Assembly: GCF_000238315.3 (NCBI RefSeq)
Contig: NZ_CP011924.1
Coordinates: 1,652,501-1,716,500, forward strand
Reading direction: 5' to 3'
DNA: 64,000 nucleotides
Origin: Pseudoalteromonas piscicida
Lineage (GTDB): Bacteria; Pseudomonadota; Gammaproteobacteria; Enterobacterales; Alteromonadaceae
A program made the translations under genes and the position numbers. The notes below the pieces were generated by a model. It worked only from the letters and a program-made list of their open reading frames with translations. It made no database searches and was not told the origin of the DNA. Of this stretch, positions 1 to 8,970 are shown piece after piece. Every line of letters starts with the position of its first letter. The stretch's first letter is position 1.

Positions 1-53
1 GCATTGAGCGCTTCGCTATTTACTTGGGTTTCTGCGTTGAGTAATACAGTCAT
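1..53 (-). CDS. 5' end of an unidentified gene (partial)
   Basis: Only the first 17 codons are in the window; the gene runs off the left edge. The ATG is at 53-51 on the minus strand, preceded by a good AAGGAA Shine-Dalgarno six bases upstream, and the peptide begins MTVLLNAETQVNSEALN. The fragment is too short to assign a family. It has the same orientation as the MocR-type regulator upstream, about 40 bases away, so the two may be co-transcribed. Confidence 0.6.
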   Translation of the reverse strand, partial: MTVLLNAETQVNSEALN

Positions 54-93
54 TTTTTAATTCCTTGTTGTATTATATGAACCGAGCTTAACG

Positions 94-1488
94 CTATAAT
101 TTGGCGCAATTATGAAGTACCCAATCACATAGCTTATCTAACCAAGGTTTTGCCACACCAAGCGGCCAACCGCAATTGATCCGCAGATGATCTTGATACA
201 ACTCACGACTTGTAAATAAGCTGCCTTGGCGAATTTCAACACCAAGTTCAGCGAGCCGTAAAGCGAGTGCATCACAGTCAATATTAGGCAGTTTCAGCCA
301 TAATGCCATTCCGCCCTGAGGGGAAGATATTTTACAGCCTTTTGGTAAACGCGATTTCAAATAGCTTTGGTAAGCGAAGCAATGTGCCGCTAAGGTGCGA
401 TTAAGCGTACGTAAATGGCGCTGGTAATGTCCTGTCTCAATAAAGCGTGATACCGCCATTTGTAAACATTGATTTGGCATGCCGTGAAATGCCTGCATGA
501 GCGCGGCCACTTGGCTTTGATAACGCCCAGCTTCACACCATCCAACTTGCAAGCCCGGCGCTAACGTCTTAGACACTGAGCTACACCAAATTACATATCC
601 GGCTTTATCCCACGCCTTTATCGGTAAAGGCATTGTGTGATTATGGCTCAGCTCCCCAAAGACGTCGTCTTCAATAATCGCCACTTGATACTGCGCAGCA
701 AAATCCGCAAGCCACGCTTTTTGTTGCACAGATAGACTGTGCCCCGTTGGGTTTTGGTGGTTTGCCGTAAGCAAACACGCTGACACCCTTTGCGTTGTCA
801 CGACCTGTTCCAAGGCTTCCAGGTCAAGTCCTTCGGGCGTTGTTGGGATCTCAATCACCTTGAGCTGTAGCGTTGCAAGCAGTTGCAATAAACCTTGATA
901 ACAAGGTGATGGCACGACCACACAATCCCCCGCTTTTGTAACAGCCTGCAGTCCCGCCATCACGGCTTGAATACAACCGCCTGTCACCACGAGATTATCA
1001 GGATTCAGCGCCAACCCCTTTTGTTTAAAGTGCTTGGTTAAATTCTCTCTAAGCGACATCAGTCCCATCGCGCTTGGATAATGAAAATGGTGATACTGAG
1101 GAGAGTCGAACGCTTGCTTTATAAACTTAGTCAAGCGATTTATGGGCATCAACTCGGGCGCTACTTGCACCGTCGATAACATCGTATTGAGCCCTACGAC
1201 AGAGGGTCTTAACGCACTTTTAGGCGATTTCACTTCACTCGTAAACGTGGCAAAGTCAATGTCACTATTTTTCGCTATCGGTTTACAAATATAAAAACCA
1301 GATTTCTCTTGAGAAGCTAAAAAGCCATTATCCTGTAGTTCCTCGTAGGTTCTAATTGCAGTACTCATGCTCACGCCATGCTGCTTGGCAAAGATCCTAA
1401 GTGAAGTCATTTTTTCACCGACTTGACGTTCACCGGCGTTTATCTCTGTAATCACCTGCTCACTTAATGTAATAAACTTTCTCGCCAT
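94..1488 (-). CDS. MocR/PdxR-type transcriptional regulator (GntR HTH + aminotransferase fold)
   Basis: A 464-aa protein with an N-terminal winged helix of the GntR family (about residues 1-75: MARKFITLSEQV, then KMTSLRIFAKQHGVSMSTAIRTYEEL) and a fold type I aminotransferase domain covering the rest (GGCIQAV, NHQNPTG, EDDVFGEL, and SVSKTLAPGLQVGW with the PLP lysine). Proteins of this MocR class use PLP or an aldimine as the effector. I chose the ATG at 1488 because AAGGG lies five bases upstream and the protein then starts at the HTH; the frame stays open further upstream but adds a non-conserved stretch. It is divergent from a PLP-dependent decarboxylase 95 bases away, which it probably controls (inference). 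Confidence 0.9.
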   Translation of the reverse strand: MARKFITLSEQVITEINAGERQVGEKMTSLRIFAKQHGVSMSTAIRTYEELQDNGFLASQEKSGFYICKPIAKNSDIDFATFTSEVKSPKSALRPSVVGLNTMLSTVQVAPELMPINRLTKFIKQAFDSPQYHHFHYPSAMGLMSLRENLTKHFKQKGLALNPDNLVVTGGCIQAVMAGLQAVTKAGDCVVVPSPCYQGLLQLLATLQLKVIEIPTTPEGLDLEALEQVVTTQRVSACLLTANHQNPTGHSLSVQQKAWLADFAAQYQVAIIEDDVFGELSHNHTMPLPIKAWDKAGYVIWCSSVSKTLAPGLQVGWCEAGRYQSQVAALMQAFHGMPNQCLQMAVSRFIETGHYQRHLRTLNRTLAAHCFAYQSYLKSRLPKGCKISSPQGGMALWLKLPNIDCDALALRLAELGVEIRQGSLFTSRELYQDHLRINCGWPLGVAKPWLDKLCDWVLHNCAKL

Positions 1489-1583
1489 CTGTACCCTTAA
1501 CAACCAAGAATTCTGTATCTGTACTGCATTTTTATCGAAGTTACACTGTAATTCCAGTATTCGTTCACAAATAGGATTGGCAC
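1489..1583. promoter_or_regulatory. Divergent promoter region between MocR regulator and decarboxylase
   Basis: These 95 bases separate two divergent start codons and must carry both promoters. MocR regulators usually bind such intergenic regions. I cannot define a clear operator by eye. Confidence 0.4.
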
Positions 1584-2966
1584 ATGACGATGACACACAA
1601 CCAATGGCAAGCATTACCCCAATTGCTCACTGAATTTTCTAAACTTACCGAGGCATTTATACAGTCTAGTAATAGCCGCCCAGTCGCAGGTCGAGATATT
1701 GCTCCGCCCGACCTCACACTCACAGAATCAGGAATTGAATTTGAGTCTCTGATAGAGATTTTTAGTAAACAAGTAGTGCCAAACTTAAGCACCAGTATTG
1801 GGCCTAGGTATTGGGGATTTGTCACCGGCGGCGCAACGCCTGTTGCCACCTTTGCCGATTGGCTGGTGTCAACCTATGACCAAAATGTCTCAAAGGGTGA
1901 TGGCTCCATTGCAACCAGTATAGAGCGGCAGGCCATTCGCTGGCTAACCGAATTATTCGACCTACCAGCAAGCTTTGATGGCCTTTTTACTACAGGGGCG
2001 ACAGCGGCAAATTACTTAGGTGCAGTCATAGCACGCCAGTTTGCAGGGCATCAACAAGGGATCAATGTGGCAGAAGATGGAGCCTTCGGTTTGGAAGTTG
2101 AGGTTTTTTGTGCGACGCCCCATGCGAGTATGATTAAAGCGCTTGGTCTTGCAGGCCTAGGCCGCAACCAAATCACGAGAGTCGCAACGCAAGTAGGCAA
2201 TGAAGCTACGGATATTGCAGCGCTTGAGTCAGCGCTTGCAAAAAGTAACGCCAAAGGAAAAATTGTCATCGCCAGTGCCGCCACGGTTACCGGTACTAAT
2301 TTTGATGATTTAATGCAGATCCGCCGTCTATGCGATAAACACCAAGCTTGGCTGCATGTTGATGCTGCATTTGGCATTTTCGACCGTCTGGTTTCTGGCT
2401 CAGAAGGTCGCACTAAGGGGCTTGAGTTAGCCGATAGTATTACCTTGGATGCACACAAGTGGCTCAATGTGCCATACGACTGTGGGATCTTTCTCACTCG
2501 TCATTTGCACTACTTGGTTGAAAGCTGCGACGTTCCAGCTCCTTACTTAGTCACATCAAAAGCCGACCCCGACTTTTTTTCGATGGGTGTAGAGAACTCT
2601 CGTCGATTTAGGGCATTACCCGTTTGGATGTCATTACTTGCCTATGGTAAAGACGGGATCCGTCAATGGGTAAGCAAAAATATTGCGCAAACTAAACAAC
2701 TTGCAGACTGGTTTTCTGATTCTCCAGACTATGAATTAGTCTACTACGGAGAGCTCAACGTGGTGCTTTTCAAGCCAAGCGGCAAAGATGACGCAGCAAC
2801 AACTGCCCTCCTTCATGCCATTAATGCGGACGGCCGTATATTTGTCAGCCCAGGAAGTTGGCAAGGACAGAAGGTGATCCGTGCTGCGCTCAGTAATTGG
2901 CAAACGGAGCAAATTGATTTAGACATAGCAAAAAGCGCATTAACCGAGTTAGCTAAGGCGCTTTAA
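1584..2966 (+). CDS. Group II pyridoxal-dependent amino acid decarboxylase family protein
   Basis: A 460-aa PLP enzyme of the aromatic amino acid/glutamate decarboxylase superfamily. Visible landmarks are the early GPRYWGFVTGGATPVA segment, TTGATAANYLGAVIARQ, HVDAAFG (the aspartate that contacts the PLP ring) and DAHKWLNVPYDCG, whose Lys292 should form the internal aldimine. Length fits the family (about 450-500 aa). The substrate cannot be told from sequence; many relatives are annotated simply as pyridoxal-dependent decarboxylase. The ATG at 1584 has AGGA about 8 bases upstream. Its divergent MocR-type neighbour suggests regulation by an amino acid or PLP-amino acid adduct (inference). Confidence 0.85.
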   Translation: MTMTHNQWQALPQLLTEFSKLTEAFIQSSNSRPVAGRDIAPPDLTLTESGIEFESLIEIFSKQVVPNLSTSIGPRYWGFVTGGATPVATFADWLVSTYDQNVSKGDGSIATSIERQAIRWLTELFDLPASFDGLFTTGATAANYLGAVIARQFAGHQQGINVAEDGAFGLEVEVFCATPHASMIKALGLAGLGRNQITRVATQVGNEATDIAALESALAKSNAKGKIVIASAATVTGTNFDDLMQIRRLCDKHQAWLHVDAAFGIFDRLVSGSEGRTKGLELADSITLDAHKWLNVPYDCGIFLTRHLHYLVESCDVPAPYLVTSKADPDFFSMGVENSRRFRALPVWMSLLAYGKDGIRQWVSKNIAQTKQLADWFSDSPDYELVYYGELNVVLFKPSGKDDAATTALLHAINADGRIFVSPGSWQGQKVIRAALSNWQTEQIDLDIAKSALTELAKAL

Positions 2967-2983
2967 GATTATACTATTTGAAG

Positions 2984-3826
2984 TTAGCTAACGCTGTGAT
3001 TAGGAGTAATACTTTGCGCCAATTTGCGACTGTATTCCTCAAAATCAATATTGCTTTGCTCACCAAGTCCTGCCACCGCATGAGAAATAAACTGCGGTGG
3101 TACAAATAGATAAGTACGTTTTTTAAATTTCCAATGACGCACGATGTGCTTGGGCTGATGCTTGTCTTCATCTAACCCAGCCAACGAAAATAAATCTTGC
3201 CAGTCACTTTCGGTATCGCCTGTCGACTGGGCAATACTTTGTGGTTCGATACTAAGCAAAATTGCCGACGTTTGTGGCACCCCCATCAACAGCTCACCAA
3301 TAAAAAAGATGCTACCACTGCGGCAAAGCTGCTGCTGCGCTTCCGTCATCTCAGATTGCTCTGCCATCTTCGCCCTTTGGTATTGCATACCATTAAACAT
3401 GGACTTGGCAAAAGGCAGCTGCTTTTCAGAAAACTCTCGATTTAAGACATGCTGAAACAGCGCTTTGCCGAGCGCATTACCTACGCCATCGTGACTAAAA
3501 GTGCCTTCTTCCACATTGGTTTCAATGAAAAGCCCTGACTCTACCAAAATATTTTTCACAGCTTGGTAGTTAAATATTGAAAACGGCTTCCCCGTCACCG
3601 GATTTGTTGTCGATGTCACCGCTTTTGTCATTGCAGCAAAAAACACACTAATATCAACGAATGCACTTTTTAAGTCAGTGTCAAAGCTCTTAATGCTATC
3701 CGCCGTAGCACACAACATGATATTACCCGTTTCATTAAACACATAATGTTTAGTAATTGGGGTGTATATTGGCTGTGATTGCGGTTTTGACGGTTTATCT
3801 TGCTTGCTAAACCAAGTTGAGAACAT
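2984..3826 (-). CDS. Uncharacterised protein, paralog A of a local family
   Basis: A 280-aa protein I do not recognise. No signal peptide or clear membrane segment. It shares an ordered set of motifs with the next gene (3842-4663): HYVFNETGNIM near residue 28, a SVFFAAMTKAV block, a GLF block, a hydrophobic GSIFFIGELLMG block near the middle, and a late KRTYLFVPPQFISHA block. The two are diverged paralogs, separated by only 15 bases and probably co-transcribed. The start is supported by GGGAGT upstream of the ATG at 3826. Convergent with the decarboxylase; 17 bases separate the two stops. Confidence 0.7.
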   Translation of the reverse strand: MFSTWFSKQDKPSKPQSQPIYTPITKHYVFNETGNIMLCATADSIKSFDTDLKSAFVDISVFFAAMTKAVTSTTNPVTGKPFSIFNYQAVKNILVESGLFIETNVEEGTFSHDGVGNALGKALFQHVLNREFSEKQLPFAKSMFNGMQYQRAKMAEQSEMTEAQQQLCRSGSIFFIGELLMGVPQTSAILLSIEPQSIAQSTGDTESDWQDLFSLAGLDEDKHQPKHIVRHWKFKKRTYLFVPPQFISHAVAGLGEQSNIDFEEYSRKLAQSITPNHSVS

Positions 3827-3841
3827 TGTTTACTCCCAACA

Positions 3842-4663
3842 TTAACTGTCCTTTTTAGTCGTTTTACTGGCTGCCGTGGTTTGCGGCGGAGCGGCTATGA
3901 CACTTCGCATTGATTCAATCAGATTATTAAATTCAGGGTCTGACATCGCCTCGTTGAGCGATGCCGCTTGCTTGACAAATGCTGGTGGCACAAATAAGTA
4001 GACTGATTTGCACAGACTTAACTGCACGTCTGTATGCCCACCTTGTAAGCAAGGGCCCACTTGCCAAATGGCTTTTACATCATTGGCATCCGCTGAAATG
4101 ACAATGGGCGCAATAGAAATTGCACCAAGCAGATATTCACAGACAAAAATGATGGTGCCGACCTTTTTGTCTTGGCTGTCGGAACTCGCACTGATACTTA
4201 CCGAGGCTTGCCCCATACCAGCGATCATATCCATCAATGATTTACCTATGGAGGCTAAATTACCACTGAGCCCTAGTAAAGTCTGGATCAATTGGCTTGA
4301 TAAAGTGACGCCACTTTGCTTACTTTCAAATTGAATATTGCTATCTGTCACTTTGACAAACAATCCTGAGCTTGACACTAATTTATTGAGTGCATCGTAG
4401 TCGTACAGACTTGTCCCAGCTTCTGCCATCGCTTTTGTGAGTGCGGCAAAAAATACGCTGACTTCACCAAACGCATTTTCAGCTTCTTGCGGCAATACAC
4501 TTCCACCTGCGGTGCTGTTTAGCGTACTTGCGATAAATAAGTTGCCGGTGGCATTCACTACAAATTGTTTAGTCGCTGGCACTTCACTGCTGTTTGTCGT
4601 CGTTAAATTAGCGGCCCTAGTTTGTGCATTGCTCACTACAGTGCCTGGTTGAGGTGTTGGCAT
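3842..4663 (-). CDS. Uncharacterised protein, paralog B (intact copy)
   Basis: A 273-aa protein of unknown function, intact member of the family described for 2984-3826. Conserved blocks are QFVVNATGNLFI, SVFFAALTKAM, SSSGLFVKVTD, GTIIFVCEYLLGAISIAPIV and SVYLFVPPAFVKQA. The middle is rich in Ser, Gly and Ala with a mildly hydrophobic stretch (SLMDMIAGMGQASVSISAS). Its start has AAGGAA seven bases upstream. The part from 4099 to the start codon is included in the 1,154-bp tandem duplication, so a truncated second copy lies at 5188-5817. Being a duplicated single-strain paralog suggests dosage or accessory function, but the role is unknown. Confidence 0.7.
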   Translation of the reverse strand: MPTPQPGTVVSNAQTRAANLTTTNSSEVPATKQFVVNATGNLFIASTLNSTAGGSVLPQEAENAFGEVSVFFAALTKAMAEAGTSLYDYDALNKLVSSSGLFVKVTDSNIQFESKQSGVTLSSQLIQTLLGLSGNLASIGKSLMDMIAGMGQASVSISASSDSQDKKVGTIIFVCEYLLGAISIAPIVISADANDVKAIWQVGPCLQGGHTDVQLSLCKSVYLFVPPAFVKQAASLNEAMSDPEFNNLIESMRSVIAAPPQTTAASKTTKKDS

Positions 4664-4792
4664 ACTCGTTCCTTAGATCTTGATCTAGCAGATATTCTTC
4701 TTATGTCGATTTAGTGTAGTCGCATTTTAAATTACTTAAAATTTACTTTTGTGATTTTTTACAACCCAACCCATGTCGTAAAATATCCTTGC

Positions 4793-5188
4793 TTAAGTTC
4801 GATCTAACCTCATTGGAATAAATCTAATACCGTTTTTCTGTGCTTCTTGCCCTGTCGCCTGAAAACCTAGCGCGAGATAAAAAGATGCTGCATTTAGCGA
4901 TGAGCACAATGAGACTTGAGCTGCGGATGCACTCGCTAGCACAGTATCTAATAGTTGCCGACCAACCCCTTTACCTTGGGCTGACTTGGCAACAAATAAA
5001 TGGGTGAGATAGTTACCATCTCTTAATAAAGCAAATCCAATCAGCTCACCGTTTAATAACGCCTTGGCACCGACAAAATTGGCGTTGCACATCACCTGAG
5101 TCACTCCAGGTAATATTTCGTTTAAATAAGTATCTCTTCCAAGCTGCGAAAAATGGGGGAAGACGTCAGCCTCTGAAACTTCACGCAT
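4793..5188 (-). CDS. GNAT family N-acetyltransferase (copy 1)
   Basis: A 131-aa GNAT-fold acyl-CoA transferase: TYLNE region near the N-terminus, then the acetyl-CoA binding motif A LFVAKSAQGKGVGRQLLD (Q/RxxGxG/A type) and the late FYLALGF motif. Substrate unknown. Starts at an ATG whose last base is shared with the TAA stop of the truncated paralog upstream (TAATG overlap). Identical to the copy at 5947-6342; its upstream sequence was replaced by the duplication junction, so it is now probably transcribed from the paralog B fragment's promoter. Confidence 0.8.
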   Translation of the reverse strand: MREVSEADVFPHFSQLGRDTYLNEILPGVTQVMCNANFVGAKALLNGELIGFALLRDGNYLTHLFVAKSAQGKGVGRQLLDTVLASASAAQVSLCSSLNAASFYLALGFQATGQEAQKNGIRFIPMRLDRT

Positions 5189-5817
5189 TAGGGCCTGTTG
5201 ACCTTTGCTGTTTGATTTTTGTTCTTCTGAGTGTGTTTTGGTCGCGACGCTCTGACAATGGGCGCAATAGAAATTGCACCAAGCAGATATTCACAGACAA
5301 AAATGATGGTGCCGACCTTTTTGTCTTGGCTGTCGGAACTCGCACTGATACTTACCGAGGCTTGCCCCATACCAGCGATCATATCCATCAATGATTTACC
5401 TATGGAGGCTAAATTACCACTGAGCCCTAGTAAAGTCTGGATCAATTGGCTTGATAAAGTGACGCCACTTTGCTTACTTTCAAATTGAATATTGCTATCT
5501 GTCACTTTGACAAACAATCCTGAGCTTGACACTAATTTATTGAGTGCATCGTAGTCGTACAGACTTGTCCCAGCTTCTGCCATCGCTTTTGTGAGTGCGG
5601 CAAAAAATACGCTGACTTCACCAAACGCATTTTCAGCTTCTTGCGGCAATACACTTCCACCTGCGGTGCTGTTTAGCGTACTTGCGATAAATAAGTTGCC
5701 GGTGGCATTCACTACAAATTGTTTAGTCGCTGGCACTTCACTGCTGTTTGTCGTCGTTAAATTAGCGGCCCTAGTTTGTGCATTGCTCACTACAGTGCCT
5801 GGTTGAGGTGTTGGCAT
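5188..5817 (-). pseudogene. 3'-truncated copy of paralog B
   Basis: A 209-aa reading frame identical to the first ~188 residues of the protein at 3842-4663, up to ISIAPIV. It then crosses the duplication junction at 5252/5253 and ends in 21 unrelated residues (RASRPKHTQKN...) read from the insertion-element remnant in antisense. It lacks the conserved YLFVPP block. It keeps the original promoter and AAGGAA Shine-Dalgarno, so a truncated protein may still be made. Confidence 0.85.
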
Positions 5818-5946
5818 ACTCGTTCCTTAGATCTTGATCTAGCAGATATTCTTCTTATGTCGATTTAGTGTAGTCGCATTTTAAATTACTTAAAATTTAC
5901 TTTTGTGATTTTTTACAACCCAACCCATGTCGTAAAATATCCTTGC

Positions 5947-6342
5947 TTAAGTTCGATCTAACCTCATTGGAATAAATCTAATACCGTTTTTCTGTGCTTC
6001 TTGCCCTGTCGCCTGAAAACCTAGCGCGAGATAAAAAGATGCTGCATTTAGCGATGAGCACAATGAGACTTGAGCTGCGGATGCACTCGCTAGCACAGTA
6101 TCTAATAGTTGCCGACCAACCCCTTTACCTTGGGCTGACTTGGCAACAAATAAATGGGTGAGATAGTTACCATCTCTTAATAAAGCAAATCCAATCAGCT
6201 CACCGTTTAATAACGCCTTGGCACCGACAAAATTGGCGTTGCACATCACCTGAGTCACTCCAGGTAATATTTCGTTTAAATAAGTATCTCTTCCAAGCTG
6301 CGAAAAATGGGGGAAGACGTCAGCCTCTGAAACTTCACGCAT
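5947..6342 (-). CDS. GNAT family N-acetyltransferase (copy 2)
   Basis: Second, identical copy of the 131-aa acetyltransferase, with motif A QGKGVGRQLL. This copy keeps the ancestral upstream flank, which is the degenerate insertion element at 6342-6660; the start codon ATG lies exactly on the element's edge. The frame stays open into the element for another 58 codons (to 6516), so an N-terminally extended form is possible, but typical GNATs begin with a few residues before REV..AD, as here. The native first one or two codons may have been replaced by the insertion. Confidence 0.78.
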   Translation of the reverse strand: MREVSEADVFPHFSQLGRDTYLNEILPGVTQVMCNANFVGAKALLNGELIGFALLRDGNYLTHLFVAKSAQGKGVGRQLLDTVLASASAAQVSLCSSLNAASFYLALGFQATGQEAQKNGIRFIPMRLDRT

Positions 6343-6660
6343 TAGGGCCTGTTGACCTTTGCTGTTTGATTTTTGTTCTTCTGAGTGTGTTTTGGTCGCG
6401 ACGCTCGACTTGCCGCCTAGTAATCTAGGCAAAAGTTGAGCAACAATGAACAAAGCGCACTCAGATGAACCCAAAGGGCAGCGCTTGATTAGCATTTTTT
6501 CTGTGTTGCCCCACAAGGATGTGGGGTAAGGTGACTTTGCAGGAGCACAAAGTCTTTATCGCCAGACTTACATAGAATGACTATGCTACGCAGGCTCTGC
6601 CTTGTATCAATACCAATCAAACTGCTGTAAAAACAAACTTGAAAGATCAACAGGCCCTAA
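6342..6660. mobile_element. Degenerate IS or MITE-like remnant with terminal inverted repeats
   Basis: A 319-bp segment bounded by 19-bp inverted repeats that differ at one base: TTAGGGCCTGTTGACCTTT at 6342-6360 and its complement (with T for C) ending at 6660. Similarity continues imperfectly for about 35 bp. Inside are small hairpins (GCCTA...TAGGC near 6415-6430; CCCCAC...GTGGGG near 6510-6530). An antisense frame ending at the left repeat (...SEEQKSNSKGQQAL) resembles a transposase C-terminal tail, so this may be an internally deleted IS. No target-site duplication is visible. A 65-base piece of its left end is also present at 5188-5252 because of the tandem duplication. Confidence 0.6.
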
Positions 6661-6729
6661 CCTTTCAATGGCATTTGCATCCTCGCCCTGAATCGCATTG
6701 ATGGTAATCTTCACTTATGACCTTTTGAT

Positions 6730-7017
6730 TTATTGCGTGCTTACATTTCTGGCAAACGTTACCCCAAAAAAGAAATGCATTGCAGCTAGGCTAAATATTA
6801 ACTTACTTAAACTGGCATCGAAAAACCAAATACCAATAGCAAATACGCCGTGCATAGCAACCATTATCCACCAGCACACTCGGCCAATTTTGTAGAGTGG
6901 GTAGCCATGTTTGTTTTGGAAATTTAATAATCCAAACGCCCAAGGCAACAAAGTCCAGACGAGTGACATACAAAGCAATAGCGTTACAACAACCTTGATT
7001 AATACTTCTCCGAGCAT
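6730..7017 (-). CDS. Small membrane protein
   Basis: A 95-aa hydrophobic protein with about three membrane helices (LIKVVVTLLLCMSLVWTLL, CWWIMVAMHGVFAIGIWF, LIFSLAAMHFFFGVTF). No family recognised. Its ATG directly follows the stop codon of the HIT gene, so the two form one transcription unit. Confidence 0.65.
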   Translation of the reverse strand: MLGEVLIKVVVTLLLCMSLVWTLLPWAFGLLNFQNKHGYPLYKIGRVCWWIMVAMHGVFAIGIWFFDASLSKLIFSLAAMHFFFGVTFARNVSTQ

Positions 7018-7407
7018 CTATAACCCCTCAAGTGAAGTACGCAGAACCTCTTGAGGTTTAATATTGAGCCCATCGCGTCCAAACGCAAAACTATCTCGCT
7101 TATAGCGGGGGAAAATATGCAAGTGATAGTGGCTTAATTCGTTAAAGTGTCCGTTGTTTTGCACCAGCGTAATCCCATCAGGGGAAAATTTACGCTCAAT
7201 TCGCTCATAAAGGTCACGCGCAACGCTGTGGATTTCTGCCAATATGGATTCAGGGACTTGAAGAAGTGTTCCATAAGGGGATTTGGGGCAAATTAAGATA
7301 TGGCCAAAGTTTATGGGGTCATGATCGGCAAATGCAATCACCTGCTCAGATTCATATATAATAACCGCTTCAATATCTCTAGCAACTATCTGTTCAACAA
7401 TGGTCAT
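7018..7407 (-). CDS. HIT family (histidine triad) protein
   Basis: A 129-aa histidine-triad hydrolase/transferase of nucleotide phosphoramidates or dinucleotides. The active-site triad is HYHLHIF (His93, His95, His97), preceded by NFGHILICPK and LVQNNG, all in the expected order. GGAGAGG lies upstream of the ATG at 7407. Substrate not deducible. First gene of a pair with the small membrane protein at 6730-7017. Confidence 0.88.
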   Translation of the reverse strand: MTIVEQIVARDIEAVIIYESEQVIAFADHDPINFGHILICPKSPYGTLLQVPESILAEIHSVARDLYERIERKFSPDGITLVQNNGHFNELSHYHLHIFPRYKRDSFAFGRDGLNIKPQEVLRTSLEGL

Positions 7408-7582
7408 CAGCTACCTCTCCTTTACCTGATTACATAGAGTAATGTACCTGAGCAACTCTCTTCCTGCCAGTGATATATTCTATTTTCCCCTTCTTAAGTG
7501 AATAATTTTCAAGCCTAAATTCACTCACAACCCATTTAAACCAGTTACATTATTCAATGAATCACCCTACAAGGAATACAAC

Positions 7583-8656
7583 ATGTTAAAAACGTTAGTT
7601 ACGGTAGCTTTATTAGCTTCTGGAAGTGTCGCCGGTGCCGCAAATCACGCAGCGACCCATCATGCGATTCATTATGAAGGACGCGTCAGTAAAAACTATG
7701 CCGATGGCAGTGTGAGTTTTAATTGGCCCGGCAGCCAGCTGCATACTAAGCTCACCGGTCGCGCCTTTCGTATCGAGTTGATGGGCTATGGCGATCAATT
7801 CGATGTATTAATTGATGGCAAATTTACAAAAAAGCTAAAGACCAACGCCAATGGAGTCGCTGAGACCTTCACGCTATTTGAAAGTACAAAGGCAGAAACC
7901 GTCACAATTGAACTCGTTAAACGCTGGGAGCACTACGAACACAATACCCAGCTCCTAAGTGTTGATGTAGACGGAAAATTAGACTCAATCCAGCAGCCAC
8001 AGCCCCATATCTTATTTATTGGCGATTCAATTAGCGCAGGCTTTGGCAGTGAGTCCACCCAAAGACAGTGTGAATGGAGTGAAATTCTTGATTTAAGTAA
8101 CGCGCGTAAAGCATTTCCGTATATGAGCGCACAACAGTTGGGTGCCAGTTTTACCCAAGTTTCATACTCAGGTTTAGGCTTAATTCGAAATTGGGGTGGC
8201 AATCAGCCACATCATACGCTGCGTAGTTACTATAACAAAATGTCAGCAGTATTTACCGACAACACTGACTTTGAAGACAAGTTTCCACAGCTTATCGTCA
8301 TTGAAGTAGGCACCAATGACTTTAGTACCGCTCCAACCCCTGCAGAGCCTTGGCAAACTATTGACGAAGTCAAAACGCAGTGGGTAGAAACAATGGTCGT
8401 TTTCACCAAACAGCTGCGTACAAGATACCCTGCGGTTCCCATTATTTATATGCCTCGTCCAGCATATCCGTATAACTTTATTATTCCTGCAACTCAAGAT
8501 GCAATTGCAAGGCTTAACCAGCAAGATGTTGGAAAACTATATAGCCATACATTTGACTCACCATTAGAGGGCTGTGTGTGGCACCCCACCGCTTCAGAAC
8601 ATAAAGACATTGCTGAGAAACTCGTTACCTTTATCAAGCAGCAAGCACTTTTCTGA
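7583..8656 (+). CDS. Secreted SGNH esterase, carbohydrate esterase family 2-like
   Basis: A 357-aa exported protein. Residues 1-20 are a signal peptide (MLKTLVTVALLASGSVAGAA). Residues ~25-135 form the beta-sandwich domain typical of CE2 enzymes and residues ~140-357 the SGNH hydrolase domain: nucleophile Ser149 in FIGDSISAG, Gly/Asn blocks (SYSGLGLIRNWGG, VEVGTNDFS) and catalytic His334 in GCVWHPTASEH. CE2 enzymes deacetylate plant or algal polysaccharide fragments; the exact substrate is an inference. Monocistronic; good AAGGAA upstream of the ATG. Confidence 0.85.
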   Translation: MLKTLVTVALLASGSVAGAANHAATHHAIHYEGRVSKNYADGSVSFNWPGSQLHTKLTGRAFRIELMGYGDQFDVLIDGKFTKKLKTNANGVAETFTLFESTKAETVTIELVKRWEHYEHNTQLLSVDVDGKLDSIQQPQPHILFIGDSISAGFGSESTQRQCEWSEILDLSNARKAFPYMSAQQLGASFTQVSYSGLGLIRNWGGNQPHHTLRSYYNKMSAVFTDNTDFEDKFPQLIVIEVGTNDFSTAPTPAEPWQTIDEVKTQWVETMVVFTKQLRTRYPAVPIIYMPRPAYPYNFIIPATQDAIARLNQQDVGKLYSHTFDSPLEGCVWHPTASEHKDIAEKLVTFIKQQALF

Positions 8657-8788
8657 GCATATGTTCAGCGTTATTCAGTGAGATTAAGCTCGATGTACTG
8701 AATAACACGCAAACCATTTACAAACTTTCACATTGTTTTTTATACAAAAATTCACAACAAAAAATCAACTCACCCGCTTTAAAAACAA

Positions 8789-8809
8789 ATTAATGAGAAC
8801 GATTTTTAT
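8789..8809. promoter_or_regulatory. Possible Fur-like box
   Basis: The stretch around aatgagaacgattttta matches about 12 of 19 positions of the Fur consensus GATAATGATAATCATTATC. It lies about 250 bases upstream of the TonB-dependent receptor start, far for a classical promoter operator, so it is weaker support for metal control than the Zur-like site nearer the gene. Confidence 0.35.
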
Positions 8810-8970
8810 TTGTAAAAATAATACTTGTTGAGATTTATACTTTTTCATCACGTAAAGCTGTTACTTTGAACGATCCATATTTGTTTTGTTTTTCACAACA
8901 AAAAGATGCAGGGATAACCTTTTGGCAATAACTTCCCTCTTTTCAAGCACACAAAAACATGATTAAGATC

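Larger units (their letters stand above)
4099..6406. repeat. Exact tandem duplication, two copies of 1,154 bp
   Basis: Copy 1 is 4099-5252 and copy 2 is 5253-6406, at constant offset 1154 with no difference that I could see along the parts I compared (both ends and the gene interiors). The unit holds the N-terminal three quarters of paralog B, the intergenic region, the whole GNAT gene and the first ~65 bases of the insertion-element remnant. The join is abrupt (...acgctc/tgacaa...) with no obvious microhomology. Identity over the whole unit indicates a very recent event, or a mis-assembly. Confidence 0.93.
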
